A DNA stretch of 64,000 bases, taken from assembly GCA_030374765.1 (NCBI GenBank), contig JARGXX010000084.1, positions 186,001 through 250,000 of the forward strand, given 5' to 3'. How positions within the stretch are numbered: position 1 is the stretch's first letter; each line of letters opens with the position of its first letter. Positions 9,716 to 20,586 of this stretch are shown piece by piece. A program made the translations under genes and the position numbers. This stretch comes from Agarophyton chilense. Taxonomy: Eukaryota > Rhodophyta > Florideophyceae > Gracilariales > Gracilariaceae. Below the pieces are notes generated by a model, which was not told where the DNA came from, ran no database searches, and worked only from the letters and a program-made list of their open reading frames with translations.

Positions 9716-11081
9716 TTGATGCGTTATCGCTGCTCTGGTGTGGCGTAAGGCTCCTACTTTGCAATAAGTTGGCAGATCGCTTCCCTTGAAATCGACATGG
9801 TTCGTAAACTCCTGACTCCATCGCTGCCTGCCAACCACGGAGTTAAACAAAAATTACGTCTCTCTCTGGTTTGCTGGTTCTGTCTATGATTTTGGTAATT
9901 CTTTAGTTTTAGCCTTAGTATCACAAAGTACACAGTTGATGTCCCTTGAACTTCCAGAACTAAAATTTTCTACGGATTACCTTGGTGCACTAGGTTTGCA
10001 CTAGATAAGATTCCGGGCAGTACAGCGACCCATGGCTGATAATCGTCCCCAGCACCCAGCACAGCACGTGAGAAAAAGAAACTCCTTCAGTCTTCTTTCA
10101 GACAAGGCAAATGCATGATGAGCGTGGTGTTCATGAGGATTAGAGGAAACCCACCACGAGCCAAACCAAAAGCAGGTCAGTCAGTTCCTGTGACTAACCA
10201 GCGCGAAAAACGGGGGTTAAAAGACTAGCTCATGTTGGAGCATCTTCTCACACACCCAAACTAATGGGGAACAAAAAAAAAACCTGTCACAAATGTAAGA
10301 CGACTATTTGCTGACACAAGAAAGAGATTTTGCTGTTTTGGTCAAGACCACCTGTAGACCTTTTTAAAAAAGGAGAAATTCTTATTTCGGGAACAAAGAG
10401 CCGCTTTCGAAACGTCACGCTTTCAATTAGCAAACCTAAAAATCTAATATTCTAGCCAAAATTACGATAAAGCAAGGTTTTAAGAGCAAGTCTCAAGTAA
10501 TCTGTTCTTTATTTCCTGTGAACGACCGTGCCCTTGCAGATCATCAACCATCATCAACCCTACTTCTCTCTCACCATCTCGCGTATTTTCCCGTCTTTCT
10601 TCTGTTGCAATAAAAGAAAATTATTTTCCTGAAAATGTTCTTCGTACATACTCTACTCTGAAAACGATTACAACCCCGCAACCAATCTTTAACTTCTTGT
10701 CAATTATTTAATATACTAAACCTTCTTTGTATCTATACCACCTACCTTTTAACGGGGTTTGATGACATTTCAACTGGTTTGAAAGCATAAATTTGGATTA
10801 CACGCTTCAAAAACGGAATTGGTCTCTGTGATAGGTTCTTTCACGGCAGATGTGGCGGCGGCGAGTATTTTGGGTGCTTCTTATATGATGAAGGTGTAAC
10901 GGTAGAAATAAAAGCAGCAGCAAGCTTGTGAAAAGGAGTTGTCGAATTCAGGTATGTCAACATCTGATTTACCATTTGTAGGTTCGACAATTAAACTTTT
11001 AGCCTCTTTTGTATAGATGTTCAGAACTTCGGTATTAGAGGGTTTCCACATTTTTGAATTTGCGATTTAGAATCAACAATG
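9716..11081. other. intergenic, AT-rich, no gene seen
   Basis: I see no convincing ORF, RNA gene or repeat in this stretch. It is AT-rich with short A runs and ends at the target site of the Harbinger element. Confidence 0.5.
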
Positions 11082-11084
11082 TAA

Positions 11085-11099
11085 GAGCATCTCTACCGC
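11085..11099 (+). repeat. left terminal inverted repeat, Harbinger
   Basis: GAGCATCTCTACCGC, preceded by the TAA target duplication at 11082-11084. The inner sequence diverges after 15 bp. Confidence 0.9.
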
Positions 11100-11242
11100 G
11101 AATGGAAAGATAGAATCTATTCGCTTTTTTCGGGCGTTTTGATTGGGCGCTCTATCCGATAGAGTGACATGTAAACCCCTTCTAATCATGCAGATTATTT
11201 CAGCCCTACCGCGTCCCGTAATGAAAAGGGATCGAGCGCGAC

Positions 11243-12613
11243 ATGGCGGAGTCAGACGAGTCCAGCGAGGACGACACCCTGTCGTACCTTGCTGCTACCG
11301 GTATACTTCCCGGGCTAGAGACAATACATTTACCCCGCCGCTCTGGGTCTCGAGCCGGCAAGAGTGCCAACGTCGCTCGTGACTTCGACACTGCAGTAGC
11401 TCGCCTTTTGAGCGACTACTTTGACGACGCGGCAGAGTATGGCGAAGGCAAATTTATGCGGCGGTTCAGAATGCCACGGGACGTCTTCGACCGCGTCTAC
11501 AAGCAACTGGATGGCAAAGGAATATTTGTGCGAAGGAAAGACGGACTGGGAAAAAGAGGAATTCATCCACTGCAGCGTATCGTCGCAGCACTGCGCATGC
11601 TTGCGTATGGAGTCGCTGCAGATGCGGTAGATGAGTATCTTCAAATGTCAGAAGATTCTGTACTACTTTCTGTAAAGGCGTTCTGCCGTTTGATTGTCGA
11701 GCAGTTTGGTGCGGAGTATATGCGCGAGCCGATCGAGCAGGACCTGAAACGTATCATGAAGATCAATGCTGCACGCGGGTTCCCCGGTTGCATTGGTAGT
11801 ATAGATTGTCAGCACTGGGAATGGAAAAACTGTCCAGTCGCATGGGCTGGACAGTACAAGGGAAAAGAAAAAAAGCCTACAGTCGTCCTTGAAGCTATCT
11901 GTGATGCCGATCTATGGATATGGCATGCACATTTTGGTAGTCCCGGGTCGTGTAACGACTTAAACGTCTTGGATACATCAGCAACTATGCAGAAGATACG
12001 CGAGGGAGAGTTCCCTCCTTCATTACCGTATAAGATAAACGGCACAACGCGTACAATGTTGTACTATCTCGCAGACGGCATCTACCCAAACTGGGCGATC
12101 TTTGCAAAACCAATCAAGGACGGAACCAACCCACAGGAATGTGCTTACTCAAGGGCTCAAGAAGCGTTCAGGAAGGATATAGAGCGCGCATTTGGCGTCC
12201 TTGTAGCTCGCTTCAACATTCTGCAGAGGCCGTGCAGAATGTGGAAGCGAAATGACATGGCATTCGTTATGAAGGGGTGCATTATACTACACAATATGGT
12301 CTTTGAGACTCGTAGAGACTTGTACGACAGCTGCATGAACGGTCTTATGCACTATGATGAGGCGGTTGCGATGTTCAGTAACGGTCAGTGCTTCAAATGG
12401 GAGTCTTTGGATGTTACTCGAGAACAACTAGGCGAAGCATTCGCGCGTCAGACTTGGTCTTCCATGGTCGCTTCACGTTGCTCCAGAATCGTCAGTAGCG
12501 TTGATCACTTCTCTCTGAAGCACGACCTCATCCAGCATATCTGGGCCCGTTCGAATGGACAGGAGGACCAGAGCATGGAAGGGGAAGTATTCAGAACGCA
12601 CTCATTGCAGTAA
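11243..12613 (+). CDS. PIF/Harbinger DDE transposase
   Basis: An intact 456-residue ORF. An acidic N-terminus (MAESDESSEDD) leads to a helical region, then the DDE nuclease of the PIF/Harbinger type. First catalytic Asp in GSIDCQHWEWKNCP; second in GSCNDLNVLD after the conserved LWIWHAHFG; Glu in the helix around AFRKDIERAFGVL. The conserved YYLADGIYP block lies between the second Asp and the Glu. The enzyme cuts at the terminal repeats and integrates at TWA targets. In characterised PIF/Harbinger systems it works with a Myb-like partner, here the gene at 12757-13662. Length and motifs are complete, with no stops or shifts. Start: the ATG at 11243, 158 bp inside the element. Confidence 0.95.
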   Translation: MAESDESSEDDTLSYLAATGILPGLETIHLPRRSGSRAGKSANVARDFDTAVARLLSDYFDDAAEYGEGKFMRRFRMPRDVFDRVYKQLDGKGIFVRRKDGLGKRGIHPLQRIVAALRMLAYGVAADAVDEYLQMSEDSVLLSVKAFCRLIVEQFGAEYMREPIEQDLKRIMKINAARGFPGCIGSIDCQHWEWKNCPVAWAGQYKGKEKKPTVVLEAICDADLWIWHAHFGSPGSCNDLNVLDTSATMQKIREGEFPPSLPYKINGTTRTMLYYLADGIYPNWAIFAKPIKDGTNPQECAYSRAQEAFRKDIERAFGVLVARFNILQRPCRMWKRNDMAFVMKGCIILHNMVFETRRDLYDSCMNGLMHYDEAVAMFSNGQCFKWESLDVTREQLGEAFARQTWSSMVASRCSRIVSSVDHFSLKHDLIQHIWARSNGQEDQSMEGEVFRTHSLQ

Positions 12614-12756
12614 ATATTCATTTACTCATTAAGACAACGCCACAAAGCGCAGCAAACGAAAGGGGGTCCGGGGGTTCTCCCCCGGCGTGGTGGGGGGCTC
12701 GTGCCACCGAAGGAAATTTCGCAAACGAGACCGTACTTCTGCCATCCCAACGCTCC

Positions 12757-13662
12757 TCACGACCTCTCGGCGGGGCCCCCTGGGGGTGCGGCTGACTCCT
12801 GCTCAGTACTCGTAGTCCGCGTTTCAGTAATCGTTTCTTGTGTAGGGCCTTGAGTGGCACTACTGACCTCGCTCTGGGAAAGAAGAGCTCGTTTCTGGGC
12901 GTGCGCAAGATATGTTTTGCGCAGCGCATCGAAGAATGCTGCCGTTTCCGGCTTCCCCTGGCATCCAGGGAGCGAGAATATGGCTATGGCGTTCTCCTCC
13001 TCCATTTTTTCTGACTTGCGCTTCGCAGATGATGCCAAGGATCAGACAGCCTGCGTGCACAATTCTTCCTGCTTGATAATCTTTGCGCTGCGAATTCCTA
13101 TTCCGAAACGATCATCTGCTTTACGTTGAGGCTTCCTCGGTGTACTACGTGGTGACGGCTCTCTAGAGCTATCGCCGTCATCTTGGACCTGGTCACCGCG
13201 CTGAGAGGATTCTGTGGATGGCGGAGCACACCACTTAGGGTGTTGGCGAAGCACCTTCCAAGCATCAAAGTAAAGCCACTTTCTTACGTCAAAGTCCTTA
13301 AAATCGTAGGACATAGTGTTCGTCTTTCCAAGATGAATACTCACCGCCATTGCGACCACGTTCATTTCTGATACCCCAGTCGGGTTGGATGCCTTCACTC
13401 TACACATTGCAACCCGAAACTTCTGAACATCTGCAGACATGTCAGAGAAGTGTTGCGCAATGCTGTTTGTTGTTCGAGATCCATACCTACCTTCCGGCAC
13501 GCAGGATGGCTCTGGCCCAAGTTCGATGAAGCGCCGTTTGACCGTATTCATAAACACTTTTCGTGTTTGATCTACACCAGCGATGGGGTCTTCTGAAGCT
13601 GCCACCCACGCCTTGGCGAGCGTTCGGTTCTCCAACAGGTCCCAGCTCTTCCCAAGACCCAT
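12757..13662 (-). pseudogene. Harbinger Myb/SANT-like protein, split by one UGA
   Basis: A 302-codon minus-strand frame is interrupted by a single TGA at 13044-13042. The N-terminal 206 residues start at ATG 13662 and match the layout of the PIF/Harbinger second protein: a Trp/Leu helix with LAKAWVAASEDPIAGVDQ, then RFIELGPEPS and RTTNSIAQHFSDM (Myb/SANT-like DNA binding), then a W..D.WKVLR..PKW motif. The 93-residue continuation after the stop is Lys/Glu-rich and probably helical, as in the usual C-terminal region. In known systems this protein binds the terminal repeats and helps bring the transposase into the nucleus. The lone stop in an otherwise clean frame suggests recent inactivation, or readthrough; I cannot tell which. 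It converges on the transposase gene, with 143 bp between stop codons. Confidence 0.75.
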
Positions 13663-13979
13663 AATAGCGAGGGAATGGCTGAGCTCGGAAGTGGCGAAGG
13701 AGATGAGGGCAACGGAAAGAGCAAGGATTTTTGTTGCGGAGCAGAACGTGTTTGTGTTTTGGAACGGGCGGTTGGCGCCAAAACGTTTCTTGGCTGTCCA
13801 ATCACGAGATCCATACTGGCATATCTATTCGTTCCATTAGATTCACTTCAGCCTCTATTGGGGGGTCCAATAGAGGAAATTTGGCATCTAAAGAAAAGGG
13901 AAATGAAAAGGATAGATTTCATTTCCCGCGGTAGAGTTGCATTTTGCCCCGCGGCATGAAAATCCTGGATAGATTTACT

Positions 13980-13994
13980 GCGGTAGAGATGCTC
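13980..13994 (-). repeat. right terminal inverted repeat, Harbinger
   Basis: Exact inverted copy of the left 15 bp, followed by TAA at 13995-13997. Confidence 0.9.
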
Positions 13995-13997
13995 TAA

Positions 13998-14587
13998 GAC
14001 ACCTAACTTCTCTAAGAGAGATTTGTTTTATGAATGAAAGTTATTCCTTGACTTGAGCCCGGCTAAAAAATATTTAAAATTTACACTGGCGGGCCCACCG
14101 CTTTCCACCTTCCTTCATCAAATGCCGCTCCATATTTACTTCAACCAAACCATCCTTTCCCTCCACTTAACATCGCGACTGCGCCACTCCAGCCCAAACT
14201 CATACGATTTTGTTTCAACCCAATCTCGGACTTACTCCTCCTCAGGCGCACAAACAAAGTCTTCTTCCATTTGCCGGACTTAGAATAGCGCCAACGGCGG
14301 CTTTACGAGACGAATGGCCTCATTATAAAGTCTGCGCCCCCAGTTTGGTTCTTGAAATATTTCAAACCTTTCTGTAAGACCGTAGATGATCGTCTCCGTC
14401 GAATATATCGGAACCAAGAAATCCAAATTCCAAGCAACGAAGCGTCTGGTAATGAATGTAGTAGAGTAAGCTACAATGATAGTGTAATTATTCCACGTGT
14501 TGGACCTGGATGGTTGCCGACCTGTGCTGTGTATGACAATGGTTCAGTTAGCAATTAGCTTCGCTTTTCGCTACTTAAGTATTAGTT
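13998..14587. other. intergenic between Harbinger and Gypsy element, no gene seen
   Basis: Short open stretches exist on the plus strand (14053-14283, 14352-14558), but they lack protein-like composition or family resemblance. I see nothing else here. Confidence 0.4.
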
Positions 14588-14592
14588 AGATA

Positions 14593-15480
14593 TGTAGGAC
14601 AACGTTTGGAGCGGAGACACCACGAAGATGTTCGGGATCTTTCTCTCTTGAGAGACACGCCTCAGGCGGAGGAGACGCGTCCCATCGGAGCACAGAAACA
14701 GAGCCACTCTTGAAAGGCACGACGAAGTCGGGTGTCAGACCGAGGCCAATCCGGCGTGATATACCTAGAGTGCTTAGGTGAGCACGGCACAGTCCGGGGT
14801 GTGACCAATCCTACGCGGAGTGGTGCCAAGGCGATTGTCGGAAAAGGAGCGAGGAAACACTCGTATGAGGTGTACGAGCGAGGTGAGTGAGGCGGCCACT
14901 CACGAGAGCCAAAACGGAGAACAAGAGGAAAACGGGGGCGAAACCCTATACAGGGGCGAGACTACCACAAGTGTCGGCGATTAAATATGAACCCACGGTG
15001 GAGGTAGCACTCTGGTTGACAGAGGGGTGGATGAACTAACGTGCAACGGGCTCTCACGCAGTATGCGGTGAAGACGCGCCGAAGGCGAAAAGTTCAGAGC
15101 CAAGACTCCCTCCTTGGGATCTCCCAAGAGGTTGTTTACTGGGGAGCAGTGCTCAACCTCCTTAGTAGTGTGGCGCGCGGCCCCTGACAGTGGGCGCGCG
15201 CCCGAAAATTAGACACTAAATAGCGATAGCGTAGCTAAATAAATACTAAAAATTATTAAATAATACTAACCATTAAGTAGAATCCGGGCCACGTGTGGCA
15301 CGCCTCGCACTCGAGCGTCGGCATCCGTGCAGTCCACGTGTTCCACCAGTGTGCACCTCCGGTCCTAACCGGCCGTCGGCACGCAGGAGCGGTATAGCTT
15401 TTCATAGACCAAGATAGTCCTCAAGCGAGCGAAATCTCTAAGTCCTGGGAAGAAATCCCCTTGAAGGGCATTGCACTTCA
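14593..15480 (-). repeat. 3' LTR of the minus-strand Gypsy element
   Basis: 888 bp, TG...CA on the plus strand, a direct repeat of 24763-25649 with only scattered mismatches. Flanked on the left by the AGATA target duplication. In the element's sense this is the downstream LTR. Confidence 0.92.
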
Positions 15481-15494
15481 TATCCCTCTCCTTA
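15481..15494 (-). promoter_or_regulatory. polypurine tract
   Basis: On the minus strand this reads TAAGGAGAGGGATA, directly before the LTR start (TGAAGTG). It is the expected plus-strand priming site. Confidence 0.8.
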
Positions 15495-15719
15495 GGTGAC
15501 GAACACACCGTCGACATGGCGGGGAGGCAACGGTCCAACCGGCATAAAAGCGAGCCGCGTAATGCGTTCAGCGACCACTCAACTGTTTAAGGCAGAGCTG
15601 CACAACCGAACGACAAACGCACCAACGCGGCAACCTCTCCTCGAACTTCGAGAGTTCTTCCGCATCGTACGCCAACTTCCAGCGAACACATCCCGATACC
15701 TGGGCGACCAGTATTCTCG

Positions 15720-17382
15720 ATGAACGGTGGTAACAATCTCCGCCGGGGTTACTTTTCCGGTTTCCATTCGGCTCCCCTTCCGCGGGGGAGTGCCTCGTCA
15801 ACCGCGCATAGCCGATCCCGGGGTCCCGTTGAAGCTTCAAGCCACATTTCTCCTGCGGAGGACACCTGGCCCAGTTACGACGAACTCGTCGGGTCAAACC
15901 CGCGTCAACATGCGGCGATTCTCCGGAGAGCTCCGTGGTTCCATCCGACAGGGGTCTTCGACGAAGAACTCGGCGTCGTATGCTGATGGCAATGCGCGTC
16001 TTCCGGGCGAGCTGCCGGCTTTGATCACCACCTCGTGGGATTGGCGACGCCGTGGGGCGGGTCCCGTTCACGCGATCTTGCGGCGAAGGCGCGAGTCGGC
16101 GGAGGAGGCGCATTGCATATTCGTTCGCATCGGGTACTCACGGATCAACCGGGCCAACTTTCAACACCCCATCCCCGCCGAATTCGGCTTCGACCTACGG
16201 ATGTACTGAACGCAGGGTGAGATCTGTTATTGTGACCGCCTTGCCGCGTTAGAAACTTACGCATGGCGTGTTCAACCGCGAGCGCGCCAAGAAGCGATCT
16301 GCTGGGTCCGTCCGATCATTCGTGCCGAGTTCCTTCACCTTCGTCGTGAGTCCCGACATCGGTGGTTACAGAACTTCATCCGCGAAGAGCGTCGGGGCAG
16401 ACCCCGCTTTGAGTTCTTGGTCCCTTATCAGAACACGGAGATAAACCGGATTAGTCCCTTCTATCAGTTCGGGCGATACGTTCCCCTGCCTAGGTGGTGG
16501 TTCTCCGTAGAGGTGTGCCGGGGATGTTACGTGGAGTTACCTCCAGTCGTCTCCTCTCTGGGCTCGTACCTCATCGAGGATCTGCACTCCGGCTTATGGT
16601 CCGTGGTCCTAACCGAATGGGCAGTCCGCGCCGCGGCGTACATCTTGTGGGAAGCCTACGACCAGTATCGACTGTGGTATCTTCCTCCGCGTTTGCGAGG
16701 TTGCATCCGGCAGCTGGACTTTCAACTCCCTCTTGGAGGTGTCAATAACGCTGATGAAGCTCAGGAGCTCATCGACTTCATTGGGCGTGTCGACTGGGCT
16801 GTCGTGCCTCTCCGGCAGAGCGGCCGTGGTCAAGAAGCCGGTGGGGCTGATCGGTCTCTGGGGCGTCGCACGCCGTTAGCGGGAGATTTCATTTTCTATA
16901 ACCCATGGGAGCAGCAAGAGATCTCCGAGGCAGAGGCTTCGGCACTCCGGATGGCTCCACGAGACATACCCTACGGGCACCCCGTGGGGTTTGTCAACTC
17001 GGATGACTTCTACTATGCCTATGGCGGTGATGATCTCCCGGAGGAGGAGGACGAATACCGTGGCGACGAGGTCATGGAAGACGTGGGAGACCCCGATGGT
17101 GCCGATACTACGGCGCAGCCGGCGCAGGGAGCGACTCACGCAGGTGCAGTGGTCGATCCAGTGGCGGCGGCGTTGCCGGACGAACCAGAAGTTATCGAGG
17201 TTCCCATACGCTCAGAGGCGCCCGTTATCTCCCAGTTCCTTCGGGGTGTTGGACTGAACGCGCAAGCGGCGAGCAGCGACATCGGTACGATGAGAGACGC
17301 CCTCGTGGCACGCCTGACCGGCGGGAGTAACTTCGCTAGCGATTCGGCTGGCGCGAATGGTAATCCGGGTTCTTCCAACTGA
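15720..17382 (+). CDS. antisense accessory gene of the Gypsy element (unknown function)
   Basis: Located between the 3' LTR and pol, on the strand opposite to gag-pol. Its first part is in one frame (15720-15986, with WPSYDELVGSNPR). The rest is in the next frame from about 15910 to 17382 with a single TGA at 16207-16209; the final 321 codons (16417-17382) are fully open. The middle has many Trp, Tyr and Arg and contains DEAQELIDFIGRVDWAVVP. The C-terminus is acidic and low-complexity (DDLPEEEDEYRGDEV...). There are no membrane segments and no recognised family. A related antisense gene sits at the same place in the second Gypsy element (EETEAFLDHVLQVEWDKTP), so it is a retained part of these elements. 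Some plant Tat-lineage elements also have antisense ORFs here; homology to those is not shown. Confidence 0.65.
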
Positions 17383-17460
17383 TCCCTTGGGATCTTGGTT
17401 AGTATATCCCGCTGTGCGGTAGTGTGTGCAGCAACTTCGAAAATAGTAAACTGCTTCCGT

Positions 17461-18401
17461 CTATGACGTATTTGTTTTCTTTCTTCTCTTCCACTTCTTC
17501 TGAGTGTCCTTCTCCAGGTCTTCTGTGCATCTTCTCCTTCTTCCAAGGGTTCTTATCCATATCTTCTCTTCCTTTATCCCCATTGGGTGTCTTCTTATCT
17601 TACTTGTGCTTGGTCTATGGTAGCCGGCAAAGCCGTGACAGTACGACGATGATACTGTGCCACCTTCGACCGAGGTAGGTGCTCTATCGGTTCGTCTGAA
17701 TCCCATTTGGGGCCCTACCCGTACCAACGGACCAAGTATTGGATATACACCTTTGGGTGGTAGGAGTGCTCCAAAATGCGTCCGACCACGAACTCTTGTC
17801 GGTACACTTCCCGGCCATCCCGTATGACGGTGTCGCTATTTCGGGGTGGTACCCGTCCTGAGCCCGGGGTTACCCAAGTGATCACACGTTGGGCGGCTTC
17901 GCTCCGGTCGGACCGTTTAGCGCGCAAGGCAGTCCTCGGCTGTGTGGAATGTCGACCCGACTTCGGCGGTTCATCTTTCCCAAGTGCCTGGTTTGCTTCG
18001 GCGTTTCTCACTCCTGTTGGAAGGCCCACACCGGCGGATAACCCGGGTGGTCGTTTCACTAATCGGCGTGGTGAAGCTCGCTTCGGCAGTGAGATTCGCT
18101 GTGGCGGTGGCGCATTGTCGCACCTCTCTGTCCCACGGCGAGGTTCCGTGTAGTCACGTGAGAGTTCCAATGGCTGGCTGTCCGGCGTCGGCGCCGTGGA
18201 TGTATCCGCCTCCCTGTGAGGGGTACTTGGCGGTGCGTCGTTCACTCGTACTGTATCAGGCTGCGGTGCGTCGAGCGCATTTGCATTCCGTGTTGCACGT
18301 GTGGAGACACCTCGGCGAGTGTTGGTGGCGTTATCGGCAGCTGCGTTCTGAGGCTTGGATAGCGACTGCATCGAGTCGTGCAGGACGTCGGTATCAGGCA
18401 C
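17461..18401 (-). pseudogene. pol: integrase tail with C-terminal chromodomain, one TAG
   Basis: A long Pro/Arg/Ala-rich linker leads to FVVGRILEHSYH...YLVRWYG, then TAG (17717-17715), then GPKWDSDEPIEHLPRSKV in the same frame. Together this is a chromodomain with its aromatic residues (F, Y/W, W), as found in chromoviruses, where it directs integration to marked chromatin. The stop falls inside the domain. A Lys/Arg-rich tail follows to 17461. The 3' end faces the antisense gene (which ends at 17382), so the two are convergent with about 80 bp between them. Confidence 0.72.
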
Positions 18402-19299
18402 CCCTGATGGGCGAAGAATGACACGCGACGGTGCGGCGTTTCCAGCGACGGTATCGACCGGATTACGACGGCTGTCGGGCGCCTCCCCCTCCTTAGACGA
18501 TGCCCGGGGTTGGTGTCCGTCGGGTGGACTGGGAAGGAGCGACGAATGCGCGACACGATTCCTTGCGGGTTGGGCGCCGCGGGTAGCGGAAGGTCAGACC
18601 AACCCCGGTATGTGTGTGGTAAGGCGTAGGGACGCGGGTGGACCTGGGGTAAGGGGTTCGAGAAATCTGTTTCAACGGGAGCAGTAACACCAGTAGGTTG
18701 GGAGGTTAACGGCGGAGGAGCCGATACCACGCGATCGCTGGAGATGCGTTCGTGATTACCAGCGATGTCAACAACGACAGTGTCGGGAGCCACCGAAATA
18801 ACCCGAAAGGGGCCGTAGGCAACGGGTGACAGCCTGTGGCGTTTCTCACTCTCTGGGTTCCAATACTCCTTGCGGATGAACACATAACCGTCGGGGGCGA
18901 GACGTGGCGGCGAGCGAGAGGCTTTGATATCAAAGTCACGCTGGTAAGCGGCCTGGGCTCGGCCCATTGAACGCCATGCGGCGGGAACGAGCTTCGTGAG
19001 CCAAGTTTTCCACGCTTCGCGGTACGCAATCGGTGACGGAAAGGTATCCAGCGTGGGCTGTGGTTCCAGCGCCACGGGCGGTGGGGTACGGGACAGTACC
19101 AGCTCGAAGGGCGTTAATCCAGTTGTCCTGTGCACCTGCGTATTGTACGCAAAGGTGGGCGCATCAGTGAACGGAGTGTCGCAAGTAATGTCCGGTTGAA
19201 ACGTTCGGCCTGCCCATTAGTTTGGGGGTGGTAAGTGGTCGTGAACAAGTTCTTAATGTCCAAGATGCGAAACACATCCTCGAAGAAACGAGAGGCGAA
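18242..19299 (-). pseudogene. pol: pol: integrase C-terminal half
   Basis: After the TAG the frame keeps FTTTYHPQTNGQAERFNRTL, supplying the third catalytic residue (Glu). It then shifts to a frame with the HRTTGLTPFELVL and GPFRV-type segments (19135 down) expected of Ty3/Gypsy integrase C-termini. This frame ends at 18242, while the true C-terminal tail continues in a third frame from about 18500. All three catalytic residues are present across the fragments. Confidence 0.75.
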
Positions 19300-20586
19300 C
19301 TATCTCCCGTTATCGGAGAGGAGGTTGACCGGTGAACCGTAGAAGAAGACCCATTGTAGGAAGAAGGCTTGAGCCACGTTCATAGCGGAGATCTTCCGTA
19401 ACGGTACGGTCCGGACCATCTTGGAGAAGCGATCGGTAATTACGAGTAAGAATTTGTAATTCCGCTTAGTGGTAAGGAAGGGACCGAGTATATCGATGGC
19501 CACAAACTCCAATAAAGCGCTACCTGGAAACAGCTTCAAGTTCGTCGCCTGACGGCGGTGTTTGACACGGTTCCGAGCGCAATCGGTACAAAACCGCACC
19601 ATTGCGTAGCAGTCCACTGCCATTGCAGGCCAGTAGAAATTACGGCGTAGGGTGAGGTAAAGTTTCCGTCCCCCGACGTGGCCACTCAGTTTGGAGTAGT
19701 GCGACAACCGCAAGACTCTCGATTGGAGGTTATGTGGTACCACGATTTGTGGGTGCGATCCGACGGTCCGTACAAGGTATCCGGCGTCATTCACCTGAAA
19801 GGGGAGAGTACCTCCTCCATTGAGTTGAGCGCGGACCTTCGCGCAGAACGGGTCAGCGAATTGCTCTTGTATCATCTCCTCTGGAGTAATAGGCACGAAG
19901 TTCCCTGGTAAGGGTTTCTCGGAATCTTCCGAGAGAAGAAAGTCGCCCAATTCGGAACCGGAATCTGAAGAGTCCGTGTCTCGTTCCTCGTCCTCGGTGG
20001 TAGCGTCGTCGCCATTCACTGCAAAGCAGGTTTTTTCATCGTCTTGGACGGGTAGTGCTTCGCCAATAGTGACCGGGCGGGAGAGAGCATCGGCTTGGGT
20101 GTTGCACGATCCTTTTCGGTTCTGCACGTCAAAGTCAAATTCCGCTAGAGGGAGACGCCAACGCATCAAGCGGCCTGAAGGCTCCGGGATGGAGAGTAGC
20201 CCTCGAAGTGATGCGTGGTCCGTAAAAACGGTTAAATGATTACCAATGAGATAGGGGCGCAACGTTTGTAATGCCCACACTACTGCAAGGCATTCCTTCT
20301 CCGAGACGGAGTAATTCTTCTCGTGGACGTTTACCGATCGGAACTAGTACCCTACGGGGCGTCTTTCCCCATTGGGTGCAGTTTGAAACAGTGCACAACC
20401 TACTTGGTAGTCGCTGTCGTCCGTATCTATGGTGAAGGGCCTTCCAGGCTTGGGAAACGAGAGGATCGGGGCGGAGACGACAGAATCTTTAAGAGAGTTG
20501 AAAGATTCCGTTTGAACGGGGGTTAAGGGGTCCAGTTTTGGTGGTTGGCCTTTCCGCAAAAGCGCGTTTAACGGTGTAGCTTTGTC
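19300..20586 (-). pseudogene. pol: pol: RNase H and integrase N-terminal half
   Basis: Same frame as RT. RNase H is recognisable from FTIDTDDSDYQVGCAL and LTVFTDHASLRGLL, with TAG at 20346-20344 inside it. Integrase follows with an HHCC zinc-binding region (about 19690-19570; ...FCTDCARNR) and the first two catalytic Asp residues (VAIDILGPF and LLSDNGR). The frame stops at TAG 19302-19300, just after the second Asp. Confidence 0.8.

Larger units (their letters stand above)
11085..13994 (+). mobile_element. complete PIF/Harbinger DNA transposon
   Basis: The element is 2,910 bp long. Its left end is GAGCATCTCTACCGC and its right end is the exact reverse complement, giving a 15-bp terminal inverted repeat. 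Both ends are flanked by TAA (11082-11084 and 13995-13997), the target duplication typical of PIF/Harbinger elements. It carries the two canonical genes in convergent orientation: a DDE transposase on plus and a Myb/SANT-like DNA-binding protein on minus. Ends, target duplications and transposase are intact; only the second gene is interrupted. Confidence 0.93.
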
